Source: Thiomonas delicata
GTDB lineage: Bacteria; Pseudomonadota; Gammaproteobacteria; Burkholderiales; Burkholderiaceae_C
Length of the DNA stretch: 64,000 bases
Direction of reading: 5' to 3'
NCBI RefSeq assembly: GCF_900088825.1
Contig: NZ_LT592171.1
Location: 336,009-400,008 of the forward strand
Part shown: piece by piece, positions 18,291 to 25,620 of the stretch
How positions within the stretch are numbered: the first letter of the stretch is position 1
Layout of the letters: the number at the start of each line of letters is the position of its first letter
Notes under the pieces: model-generated
Seen by the model: the letters and a program-made list of their open reading frames with translations, nothing else
What the model was told of the DNA's origin: nothing
Databases searched by the model: none
Made by a program: the position numbers and the translations under genes

Positions 18291-19276
18291 GTGCCCTCAC
18301 AACCGAAACGCAGCGTCCGCGCGTGCTGGTGACGCGCGCGGTATTTCCGGACATCGTCACGCAGTTGGCGCGGGTCGCCGAGGTCGAGGCCACGCCGGAC
18401 GACGCCATCCACACCCCCGCGCAACTGCGCCTGCGGTTGCGCGGCAAGCACGGGGCCTTCATCACCAACAGCGAGCGCATCGACGCGCAATTGCTCGATG
18501 CCTGTCCGGACCTGCGCGTGGTCAGCACCATGACCGTGGGGGTCGACCACATCGACCTCGCGGCCTGCGCGGCGCGCGGCGTGGTCGTCACCCACACGCC
18601 CGACGTGCTCACCGAAACCACGGCCGACTTCGGCATGGCCCTGCTGCTGGCCGCCGCGCGCCAGATGGGCGACGCCGAGCGCTACCTGCGCGCGGGCCAG
18701 TGGCGCAAATGGCGCTACGACCTGTTCGCCGGCAGCGACGTGCACGGCACCACGCTGGGCGTGGTCGGCATGGGGCGCATCGGTCAGGCCATCGCGCGGC
18801 GCGCGGCGCTGGGTTTCAACATGCGCGTGCTGTATCACAACCGCAGCCGCCTCGCGGCCGGCATCGAGCAGGACTGCCGCGCCGCCTACCGCACCCTGGA
18901 CGAACTGCTGGCACAGAGCCAGCATGTGCTGCTCGCCTTGCCCTACAGTCCGGCCGCCCGCCACCTGATCGGCGCGCGCGAACTGGCACTCATGCCGCCC
19001 GGCAGCACGCTGGTGAACATCGCCCGCGGCGGCGTGGTCGACGAGGCCGCGCTGGCCGACGCCTTGCGCCGCGGCCACCTGGGCGCGGCGGGCCTGGATG
19101 TGTTCGAGGGCGAGCCGGCCATCAACCCCGTTCTGCTCGACGCCCCGCGCGTGGTGCTGACCCCGCACATCGCCAGCGCCTCCATTCCGACACGGCGCGC
19201 GATGGTGCAGCTCGCGGTGGACAACCTGATCGCCGTGCTGCAGGGTCGGTCCGCCATCACGCCCATTTCCGCCTGA
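18287..19276 (+). CDS. D-2-hydroxyacid dehydrogenase (glyoxylate/hydroxypyruvate reductase type)
   Basis: A 329-residue D-isomer-specific 2-hydroxyacid dehydrogenase. It has the N-terminal catalytic-domain motif TMTVGVDHIDL, the NAD(P) motif GVVGMGRIGQAIARRA near residues 160-175, the catalytic Arg in NIARGGVVDE, the Glu in LDVFEGEPAINP, and the His in TPHIASAS. This arrangement matches GyaR/GhrB-like glyoxylate or hydroxypyruvate reductases, which use NAD(P)H. It is coupled to nhaD by an ATGA overlap, and rmuC follows after nine bases. Confidence 0.9.
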   Translation: MSALTTETQRPRVLVTRAVFPDIVTQLARVAEVEATPDDAIHTPAQLRLRLRGKHGAFITNSERIDAQLLDACPDLRVVSTMTVGVDHIDLAACAARGVVVTHTPDVLTETTADFGMALLLAAARQMGDAERYLRAGQWRKWRYDLFAGSDVHGTTLGVVGMGRIGQAIARRAALGFNMRVLYHNRSRLAAGIEQDCRAAYRTLDELLAQSQHVLLALPYSPAARHLIGARELALMPPGSTLVNIARGGVVDEAALADALRRGHLGAAGLDVFEGEPAINPVLLDAPRVVLTPHIASASIPTRRAMVQLAVDNLIAVLQGRSAITPISA

Positions 19277-19285
19277 AGCCAAGCC

Positions 19286-20716
19286 ATGCCGCTCGATCTC
19301 GTGCTCCTGCTGGCCATGCTCCTGCTGCTCGTCGTCAGCATCGGGCTCGGCTGGGTCCTGCTGGGGCGGTTGCGGGCGCTGGAAGGCCTGCGCCAGGCGC
19401 TGGGCGCGGAGCTTGCTCCCCAGCTCGAGCGCCTGGAGCGCGAATTGCGCGGCGCCGTGCAGGCCAGCGGCCAGGGCTTGCGCACCGAACAGGCCGGGCA
19501 GCTCGCGCAGTTCCAGCAGATCCTGCTCAACCAGCAGGCCGAAAGCGCGCGCACCCAGAACACCCAGCTCGACGCCGTGAGCCAGCAGTTGCTCACGCTG
19601 CAGAAATTCGTCGGCGACACCCTGGTGCAGCAGGTGGGCGGCCTGACGCAATCCAACACCCAGAGCCTGCAGACCCTGCAGACCCGGCTCGACGCGCGCC
19701 TGGTCGAGCTGCGCAACGCCAGCGACCAGCGCCTGGCCGAAATGCGCGCCACGGTGGAGCAGCGCTTGCGCGAACTGCAGGCCGACAACGAGAAAAAACT
19801 GGAACAGATGCGCGCCACGGTGGACGAGAAACTCCACGCCACCCTGGAGCAGCGCCTGGGCGAGAGCTTCAAGCAGGTGGCCGAGCGCCTGGAGCTGGTG
19901 CACCGCGGCCTGGGCGAGATGCAGACCCTGGCGCAGGGCGTGGGCGACCTCCAGCGCGTGTTCTCCAACGTCAAGTCGCGCGGCGTGTTCGGTGAAATCC
20001 AGCTCGCCGGGCTGATCGAGCAGGTGTTCACGCCCGAGCAGTACGGCGTCAACGTCGAGACGGTGCCGGGCAGCGGCGCACGGGTGGAATACGCCATCCG
20101 CCTGCCGGGCAAGGGCGACGGGCCGCTGTGGCTGCCGATCGACGCCAAATTCCCGCGCGAGGACTACGAGCGCCTGCTCGACGCGCAGGAGCGCGTCGAC
20201 AAGCCCGCCGCCGACGCCGCGGCCAAGGCGCTGGAGCAGCGCATCCGCGACGAGGCGCGCACCATCCAGAACAAATACATCGCCGCGCCCCACACCAGCG
20301 ACTTCGGCATTCTGTTCCTCGCCACCGAGGGCTTGTACGCCGAGGCCTTGCGCCGCCCCGGCCTGGTGGAGGCGCTGCAGCGCGAGAACCGCGTCATGCT
20401 GGCCGGTCCCACCACCTTGCTGGCCCTGCTCAACAGCCTGCACATGGGGTTCCGCACCCTGGCGCTGGAGCAGCGCTCCACCGAGGTGTGGAAGGTGCTG
20501 GGTGCGGTGAAGACCGAATTCGCGAAATTCGGCGACGTGCTGGCCAAGACGCGCAAGAAGCTCGACGAAGCCAGCAACACCATCGGCGCGGCGGAAACCC
20601 GCACCCGCGCCATGCATCGCCAGCTTCGGCAGGTGGAGGCCTTGCCGGTCGAGCAGTCCCAATCTCTGCTGGGTTTGACCGAGGTCGACCCCGAGGACGC
20701 CGACGACGCGCTATAA
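19286..20716 (+). CDS. rmuC: RmuC-family DNA recombination protein
   Basis: A 476-residue protein with one N-terminal membrane segment (residues 3-24), a long coiled coil (about residues 30-215) and the conserved RmuC nuclease-like domain. The domain contains LPIDAKFPREDYERLL near residue 280 and LFLATEGLYAEALRRPGL near residue 345. RmuC limits inversions at short repeats in E. coli; its exact activity is unproven. The charged C-terminus has no special feature. It ends the packed run of genes. A small hairpin (CGGGCT/AGCCCG) lies in the 40-base gap before nrdJ. Confidence 0.92.
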   Translation: MPLDLVLLLAMLLLLVVSIGLGWVLLGRLRALEGLRQALGAELAPQLERLERELRGAVQASGQGLRTEQAGQLAQFQQILLNQQAESARTQNTQLDAVSQQLLTLQKFVGDTLVQQVGGLTQSNTQSLQTLQTRLDARLVELRNASDQRLAEMRATVEQRLRELQADNEKKLEQMRATVDEKLHATLEQRLGESFKQVAERLELVHRGLGEMQTLAQGVGDLQRVFSNVKSRGVFGEIQLAGLIEQVFTPEQYGVNVETVPGSGARVEYAIRLPGKGDGPLWLPIDAKFPREDYERLLDAQERVDKPAADAAAKALEQRIRDEARTIQNKYIAAPHTSDFGILFLATEGLYAEALRRPGLVEALQRENRVMLAGPTTLLALLNSLHMGFRTLALEQRSTEVWKVLGAVKTEFAKFGDVLAKTRKKLDEASNTIGAAETRTRAMHRQLRQVEALPVEQSQSLLGLTEVDPEDADDAL

Positions 20717-20756
20717 CTCCCGTACTCGGGCTGAAGCCCGTCACGAGGAGACATGC

Positions 20757-23183
20757 ATGCAGCCGCAATCCATCAGCCTCGACGTTCTGGCGGAGAAATA
20801 CGCCAAGGGCGACGAGCGCAGCGCAGCCCAGATCCAGGCCCGCGTGGCGCGCGCGCTCGCGGCGCATGAGGCTGATCCGGCGCGCCACGAGGCGGAGTTC
20901 CTGTCCGCCATGGAGGCAGGTTTCGTGCCGGCCGGGCGCATCATGTCGGCGGCGGGAACCGACATCCAGGCCACGCTGATCAACTGCTTCGTGCAGCCGG
21001 TGGGCGACTCGGTGTCCGACGACGTGGACGGCAAGCCCGGTATCTACAAGGCGCTGGCGCAGGCGGCCGAAACCATGCGCCGAGGCGGCGGCGTCGGCTA
21101 CGACTTCAGCCGCATCCGCCCGTCCGGCGCCTACGTGAGCAGCACGCGTTCGCACGCCAGCGGGCCGCTGTCGTTCATGCGCGTGTTCGACGCCTCGTGC
21201 GAGACGGTGGAGTCCGCCGGCAGCCGGCGCGGCGCGCAGATGGGCGTGCTGCGCATCGACCATCCCGACATCGAAGCCTTCATCCACGCCAAGGACGCCG
21301 GGGCGTTCAAGAACTTCAACCTGTCGGTGGGTGTGAGCGACGCCTTCATGCACGCGCTGCAAAGCGGCGCGCAGGTCGACCTGGTGCACAAGGCCCGTCC
21401 CGGCGACGAGCAGCGCGCCGCAGGCGCCTACCAGCGCGGCGACGGCCTGTGGGTCTACCGCAGCGTACCGGCGCGCGAGTTGTGGGACGCCATCATGCGC
21501 TCCACCTACGACCACGCCGAGCCCGGCATCCTGTTCCTCGACACCGCCAACCGCGAGAATAACCTGTACTACTGCGAGACCTTCGAGGCCACCAACCCCT
21601 GCGCCGAGGAGTTCCTTCCGGACTACGGCTGCTGCTGCCTGGGTTCCATCGACCTCACCCGCTTCGTGCGCCAGCCCTTCATGCCGCAGGCCGGTTTCGA
21701 CTTCGACGGGTTCCGCGCCGTGGCAAGCACCGCCGTGCGCATGCTCGACGATGTGCTCGACGCCACCTACTGGCCGCTTCCCGAGCAGCACGAGGAAGCG
21801 CGCAACAAGCGTCGCATCGGGCTGGGCTTCCTCGGCCTGGGCGACGCCTGCGTCATGCTGGGCCTGCGCTACGACACCCAGCCCGCGCGCGACTTCGCCG
21901 CCGAGGTGGCCCGCGTGCTGCGCGACGCCGCCTACGCGGCGTCGGTGCAACTGGCGCGCGAGAAGGGCGCCTTCCCCTTGTTCGACGCCGCCAAATTCCT
22001 CGCCGGCAGCTTCGCCCGCCGCCTGCCCGGCCCCTTGCGCGAAGCCATTGCCGCGCACGGCCTGCGCAACTCGCATCTGCTGGCCGTGGCGCCCACCGGC
22101 ACCATCAGCCTGGCCTTCGCCGACAACGCCAGCAACGGCATCGAGCCGGCGTTCTCCTGGGTCTACACGCGCAAGAAACGCATGGCCGACGACACCACCC
22201 GCGACTATGAGGTGGCCGACCACGCCTGGCGCCTGTACCGCGAGCAGGGCGGCGACGTCAACGCGCTGCCGCCGCAGTTCGTCACTGCGCTGGAGATGTC
22301 GGCGCAGGACCACATGCGCATGCTCGCCGCGGTGCAGCCCTATATCGACACCAGCATCAGCAAGACGGTCAACGTGCCGGCCGACTACCCCTTCGCCGAA
22401 TTCAAGGACCTCTATCTCGACGCCTGGACATCCGGCCTCAAGGGCTTGGCTACCTACCGCCCCAACACCGTGCTGGGCGCCGTGCTGCAGGCCGCGCCCA
22501 GCGCCGCCTCTGCCGCCACCGGCCTGCCGCCCGACATCGACCCGCTCACGCGCCGCATCGAGGGCCGGCCGCAGGGCGATTTGCAGGCCGTCACCGGCAA
22601 GGTCAGCTACATGACGCCCGAGGGGCGCAAAACCGTGTACCTGTCGATTTCCTTCGCCGAGGTGGAGGGCGTGGTCGGCGGCCAGCCTGTGCGCATCGAG
22701 CGGCCCATCGAGTTCTTCATGCCGGCCGGCCAGCGCGACGAAGGGCAGCAGTGGATCGCCTCCAATATGCGCCTGCTGTCGCTGGTGGCGCGCTCGGGCG
22801 GCTCGGTGGCCAAGTCCCTGCAGAACATGCGCGAGGTGGTGTGGGACAAGGGCCCGGTGCGCTGCGGCGAGGTCATCAAGGCCGACGGCAGCCGGGCGCC
22901 GCGCTTTCACCAGTCCGAAGTCGCGGCCATCGCCTACGCGCTGCAGGAAATGCTCATGCGCCGCGGTTTCCTGGACGAACAGGGCCGCGAGCAGACCCTG
23001 GCGGCGCTGGCGCAGCGCGCCAAGGCTCCCGACTCGCGGTGCATCGACCTCGAAACCCCGGGTGGCGCCCCCGACCTGCTGCCCGGCGGGCGCATCTGCC
23101 CCGACTGCGGCGGCCCCTTCCTGCGCCGCGTGGACGGCTGCGACCGCTGCGACAACTGCGGTTATCTGGGGAGCTGTGGGTGA
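20757..23183 (+). CDS. nrdJ: Class II (adenosylcobalamin-dependent) ribonucleotide reductase
   Basis: An 808-residue B12-dependent ribonucleoside-diphosphate reductase that makes deoxyribonucleotides without needing oxygen. The active-site motif is NPCAEEFLPDYGCC near residues 280-293, with the partner Cys in LINCFVQPVGDS near residue 77. APTGTISLAFADNASNGIEP follows near residue 445. The C-terminus is a Cys-rich zinc/redox tail (CPDCGG, CDRCDNCG). The ATG at 20757 has CGAGGAGAC upstream. No cobalamin riboswitch fits in the 40-base leader. Cofactor dependence implies B12 synthesis or uptake elsewhere. Confidence 0.95.
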   Translation: MQPQSISLDVLAEKYAKGDERSAAQIQARVARALAAHEADPARHEAEFLSAMEAGFVPAGRIMSAAGTDIQATLINCFVQPVGDSVSDDVDGKPGIYKALAQAAETMRRGGGVGYDFSRIRPSGAYVSSTRSHASGPLSFMRVFDASCETVESAGSRRGAQMGVLRIDHPDIEAFIHAKDAGAFKNFNLSVGVSDAFMHALQSGAQVDLVHKARPGDEQRAAGAYQRGDGLWVYRSVPARELWDAIMRSTYDHAEPGILFLDTANRENNLYYCETFEATNPCAEEFLPDYGCCCLGSIDLTRFVRQPFMPQAGFDFDGFRAVASTAVRMLDDVLDATYWPLPEQHEEARNKRRIGLGFLGLGDACVMLGLRYDTQPARDFAAEVARVLRDAAYAASVQLAREKGAFPLFDAAKFLAGSFARRLPGPLREAIAAHGLRNSHLLAVAPTGTISLAFADNASNGIEPAFSWVYTRKKRMADDTTRDYEVADHAWRLYREQGGDVNALPPQFVTALEMSAQDHMRMLAAVQPYIDTSISKTVNVPADYPFAEFKDLYLDAWTSGLKGLATYRPNTVLGAVLQAAPSAASAATGLPPDIDPLTRRIEGRPQGDLQAVTGKVSYMTPEGRKTVYLSISFAEVEGVVGGQPVRIERPIEFFMPAGQRDEGQQWIASNMRLLSLVARSGGSVAKSLQNMREVVWDKGPVRCGEVIKADGSRAPRFHQSEVAAIAYALQEMLMRRGFLDEQGREQTLAALAQRAKAPDSRCIDLETPGGAPDLLPGGRICPDCGGPFLRRVDGCDRCDNCGYLGSCG

Positions 23184-23323
23184 TCGGCGCATCGAACAAG
23201 TCGTGGGTTATTTGCGCGATTCACCTCGTCGGTCTCTCGCTGCGCGATCTGATGGGCCAAGGCATGAAATTGTGATAAGGAGAACCGTGGCTCGGCCTCC
23301 TTGCGAGACGTGCGCAATGGGCT

Positions 23324-23626
23324 TCACGACGAGAACCGCATGCACCAGCCGTTGGGATCGATGGTGCCGGCTACCAGGCGGCAGCTGCCCGTGCCAGGAG
23401 GTGTTTTGCCGGGGATGAAATACGCGCAGTCGCTGCATTTTTGGCCTTCATGGGGCTTTTTCTGGTAATGCACCGAAGCTTGACTGAGCATGCCGTCTTC
23501 CGCCCGTGCCTGATGGTTGGCCGGCATGGCATCCGTCGCTAGAACAGCCAGGAACAAGCCGCCGCCGCGCAAGAAAGTGCGGCGCTGCGGATTGTCGGTT
23601 TGAGGGTGTGGAACTGTGGGTTTCAT
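23324..23626 (-). CDS. High-potential iron-sulfur protein (HiPIP) with Tat signal
   Basis: A 100-residue periplasmic electron carrier. The Tat motif RRTFLR is at residues 15-20, followed by a hydrophobic stretch and a likely cleavage after QARA. The four cluster ligands are Cys64 and Cys67 (KCSDCAYF), Cys82 (GSCRLV) and Cys95 (GWCMRF), the classical HiPIP pattern. HiPIPs carry electrons in photosynthetic and acidophilic or thiosulfate-oxidising bacteria. AGGAG precedes the start. The 140 bases between nrdJ and this gene's end show no clear feature. It lies 57 bases downstream of the exported globin on the same strand. Confidence 0.93.
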   Translation of the reverse strand: MKPTVPHPQTDNPQRRTFLRGGGLFLAVLATDAMPANHQARAEDGMLSQASVHYQKKPHEGQKCSDCAYFIPGKTPPGTGSCRLVAGTIDPNGWCMRFSS

Positions 23627-23683
23627 ACATCGGCTCCTGGATGGAGTGGGCCGGGCCGGGGCGGATGCGCCGGCCCGGTCGGG

Positions 23684-24139
23684 TTACTTGTGCACCACAT
23701 CCGGCTCCATGGGCGCCAAAATGTTGAGCAACTGGTTTTGCAGGCCCAGGGGCACGTTGTTGCTGTTCATGGACTTTTGCAGATCTTCCACCAGGGCATT
23801 GAAATCGGCGGTTTTCAAATTCATGCCTCTGTGCGCCTGTTGCATGTTCAGGCCGGTGTACTTGCATGGGCCATCGGTGAGTTCGCAGATCTGGCTGACC
23901 AGCTCCATTTGCAGATGGGGAATGTTGGTCTTGGCGAAGTAGTGGTTGATGCGGTTGTCGGCCACCACGTTCGCGAGCATGTCATGCACGATCATGACGA
24001 TGGCCGGCTTGCCGCCGAGCTGCTCATACAGCGTGGGGCCAGAGGCCATTTCGGCATGCGCGAAGGTGGGCAGCGCCATGGCGCAAGTCAGGACCACGCC
24101 GGCAAGATGGCGGGTGAGGTGGGGTGATTGCAGTTTCAT
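23684..24139 (-). CDS. Exported group 1 truncated haemoglobin
   Basis: A 151-residue protein with a Sec-type signal peptide (cleavage likely after FAHA, residue 29) followed by a truncated-globin fold. TLYEQLGGKPAIVMIV (residues 36-51) is the family's N-terminal helix, and GPCKYTGLNMQQAHRGM (residues 90-106) carries the proximal His103. The Tyr usually found at helix position B10 is not apparent (VHDML), so the haem pocket may differ from the NO-detoxifying type. Most truncated globins are cytoplasmic, so export is notable. The start has AGGAG at good spacing. It is flanked by HiPIP and DUF3034 genes on the same strand. Confidence 0.88.
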   Translation of the reverse strand: MKLQSPHLTRHLAGVVLTCAMALPTFAHAEMASGPTLYEQLGGKPAIVMIVHDMLANVVADNRINHYFAKTNIPHLQMELVSQICELTDGPCKYTGLNMQQAHRGMNLKTADFNALVEDLQKSMNSNNVPLGLQNQLLNILAPMEPDVVHK

Positions 24140-24219
24140 GGGGATAACTCCTGGAAGACGTCAGATGCAGAGTGAGTTCGTAGGCATGTGTGATGCGTAC
24201 GCGGCATACACGCCATGGA

Positions 24220-25260
24220 TCAGAATGTGGCGTTGAGCGACAAATACACGCCCTTATTGCTAGCCTGGAAGGGCAACGGCCCCAGATCGGCGTAGGCGGC
24301 GGTGAGCGACAGGCTCTTGTTGGGGAAGTAGGCGATGAACACGTCTTTCATCGTGCCGGGCGATCCGATGGTGGTCGCCGCGGCGTTGGTGGGGTACCTC
24401 ATGCTGTCGGGCTGCTGGCGGACCTCACCGCCCAGGGCTACGTTGGGGCGCAGGAATACAGCCGCCGAAGCCTCGAGTTCGGCGTGGTAGCTGTTGTCGC
24501 TCTTGGTGCCGAGCGCGCCGGCGATGCCGTTATTGCTGTTCGTGCCGAAGCCCAGCAGACCCATGGCGTTGGCCTTGGTGCCTCGCACGGTCAGGTTGAC
24601 CAGGGTGACGCGGTGGAAGACGCCGTTCAAGAACACCTTGGTGGCGGCGACGTAAAAGTCGGTGCCGGAGTCACTCGCGGCACCCAGGAATTTGGGGATG
24701 CCGATCGGCCCGAGACCGGAGAAGTTGCTGTTGAAATCATTGTTTTTTTTGTACTTGATGCCCACTGAGACCTGGGGGTAAGGCGTATACAGGATGTCCC
24801 CGAACAGTCGGGCCTTCAAGCCCAGCACATCCATGCTGATGGTCTGGTTGCCCAAGTTGATGATGGGGCTTGGAGTGGCTACGACACCAAGGCCGCCAGC
24901 CTGGTTGCCCAGCACGCTGAGGTTTGACAGGCCGCCCAGATTGACGTTGAGCACTTCGTGGGCCACGGAGATTTCTAGGCGGTTGTGGATGCCCACAGAG
25001 GCGCCCAGCGAACTCAACGAGTAGTTGGGCACGCGCACGAAGGTGCCAGAGGCCGAACCGCCGATTTCGTCCCCCGTGTCGTAGCCGGAAATTACCGCCC
25101 ATGGCACGATGCCTCCGCCGGTCGATCCGCCAACTTCGGTGACGCCGCTGGTGGCCAACAAGCGACTACCCTGTGCGTGCGCAAAACTCGACATCCCGAA
25201 CACGCCAAGTCCCGCAATGGCCGTGGCGGCCAGGGTTTTCTTCCAGCGATTTGCTTCCAT
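24220..25260 (-). CDS. DUF3034 family exported protein, probably outer membrane
   Basis: A 346-residue protein with a signal peptide (hydrophobic residues 9-26, AHA cleavage) and a repetitive Gly/Ser/Asn-rich beta-strand pattern. It ends in the aromatic terminus VYLSLNATF, as expected for an outer-membrane beta-barrel. The sequence fits DUF3034, a family of unknown function found in proteobacteria. ATG 25260 is supported by TTAGGAG upstream; the longer frame before it is not coding. The gene precedes the exported globin and HiPIP genes on the same strand, so the three may form one exported redox unit. Confidence 0.8.
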   Translation of the reverse strand: MEANRWKKTLAATAIAGLGVFGMSSFAHAQGSRLLATSGVTEVGGSTGGGIVPWAVISGYDTGDEIGGSASGTFVRVPNYSLSSLGASVGIHNRLEISVAHEVLNVNLGGLSNLSVLGNQAGGLGVVATPSPIINLGNQTISMDVLGLKARLFGDILYTPYPQVSVGIKYKKNNDFNSNFSGLGPIGIPKFLGAASDSGTDFYVAATKVFLNGVFHRVTLVNLTVRGTKANAMGLLGFGTNSNNGIAGALGTKSDNSYHAELEASAAVFLRPNVALGGEVRQQPDSMRYPTNAAATTIGSPGTMKDVFIAYFPNKSLSLTAAYADLGPLPFQASNKGVYLSLNATF

Positions 25261-25542
25261 ATTCCCGCTCCTAATTGTCAGTGGTTGCCCTCCCCCGGCA
25301 GGGAAGTGGACCGTGCGCGATAACCGCTCGAGGGTTTGTTTCCGAGCACGATGTTGGGCATACGCACGGCGAGCGGCGCTGGATTCAAGATCGGCGTCTC
25401 CAGCGCGCGCAAATGTGAAGAGTTGTGAGCGCACGCCCTGCTAGCCAGGCTGTGTGTTCCAGGGGCTCAAGTTCTGGCTGGATGCGTCGTTGTCTCATGT
25501 GTTCTTGTTGTTAGTTAAATGGAAAAAATTCATATCGTTGGA

Positions 25543-25565
25543 TTTAAATTGATCATTAATTTAAA
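25543..25565. promoter_or_regulatory. AT-rich palindrome between DUF3034 and the globin-EAL gene
   Basis: A perfect inverted repeat, TTTAAATT-N7-AATTTAAA, in the strongly AT-rich stretch 25495-25600 of the 360-base divergent intergenic region. Everything around it is GC-rich. A possible plus-strand promoter is TTGATC (25549) with CATAAA (25573). It is a candidate operator or nucleoid-protein site controlling both divergent units. The rest of the intergenic region (25261-25494) shows nothing clear. Confidence 0.45.
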
Positions 25566-25620
25566 AAAACAACATAAAGTGTGATGAAATCGGTAGCGGC
25601 CTTGTGGCGTTGCGGAAAAA

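Noticed and set aside
18221-20662. An 813-codon minus-strand open frame opposite the dehydrogenase and rmuC genes.
   Set aside because: Low-complexity Leu/Gln/His/Gly-rich text without motifs; the opposite strand carries clear family signatures.
20717-20756. A possible cobalamin riboswitch before the B12-dependent ribonucleotide reductase.
   Set aside because: Only 40 bases separate rmuC and nrdJ, too short for a B12 riboswitch; only a small CGGGCT/AGCCCG hairpin is present.
20430-23192. A 920-codon minus-strand open frame opposite nrdJ.
   Set aside because: It mirrors the codon structure of nrdJ and has no recognisable domain.
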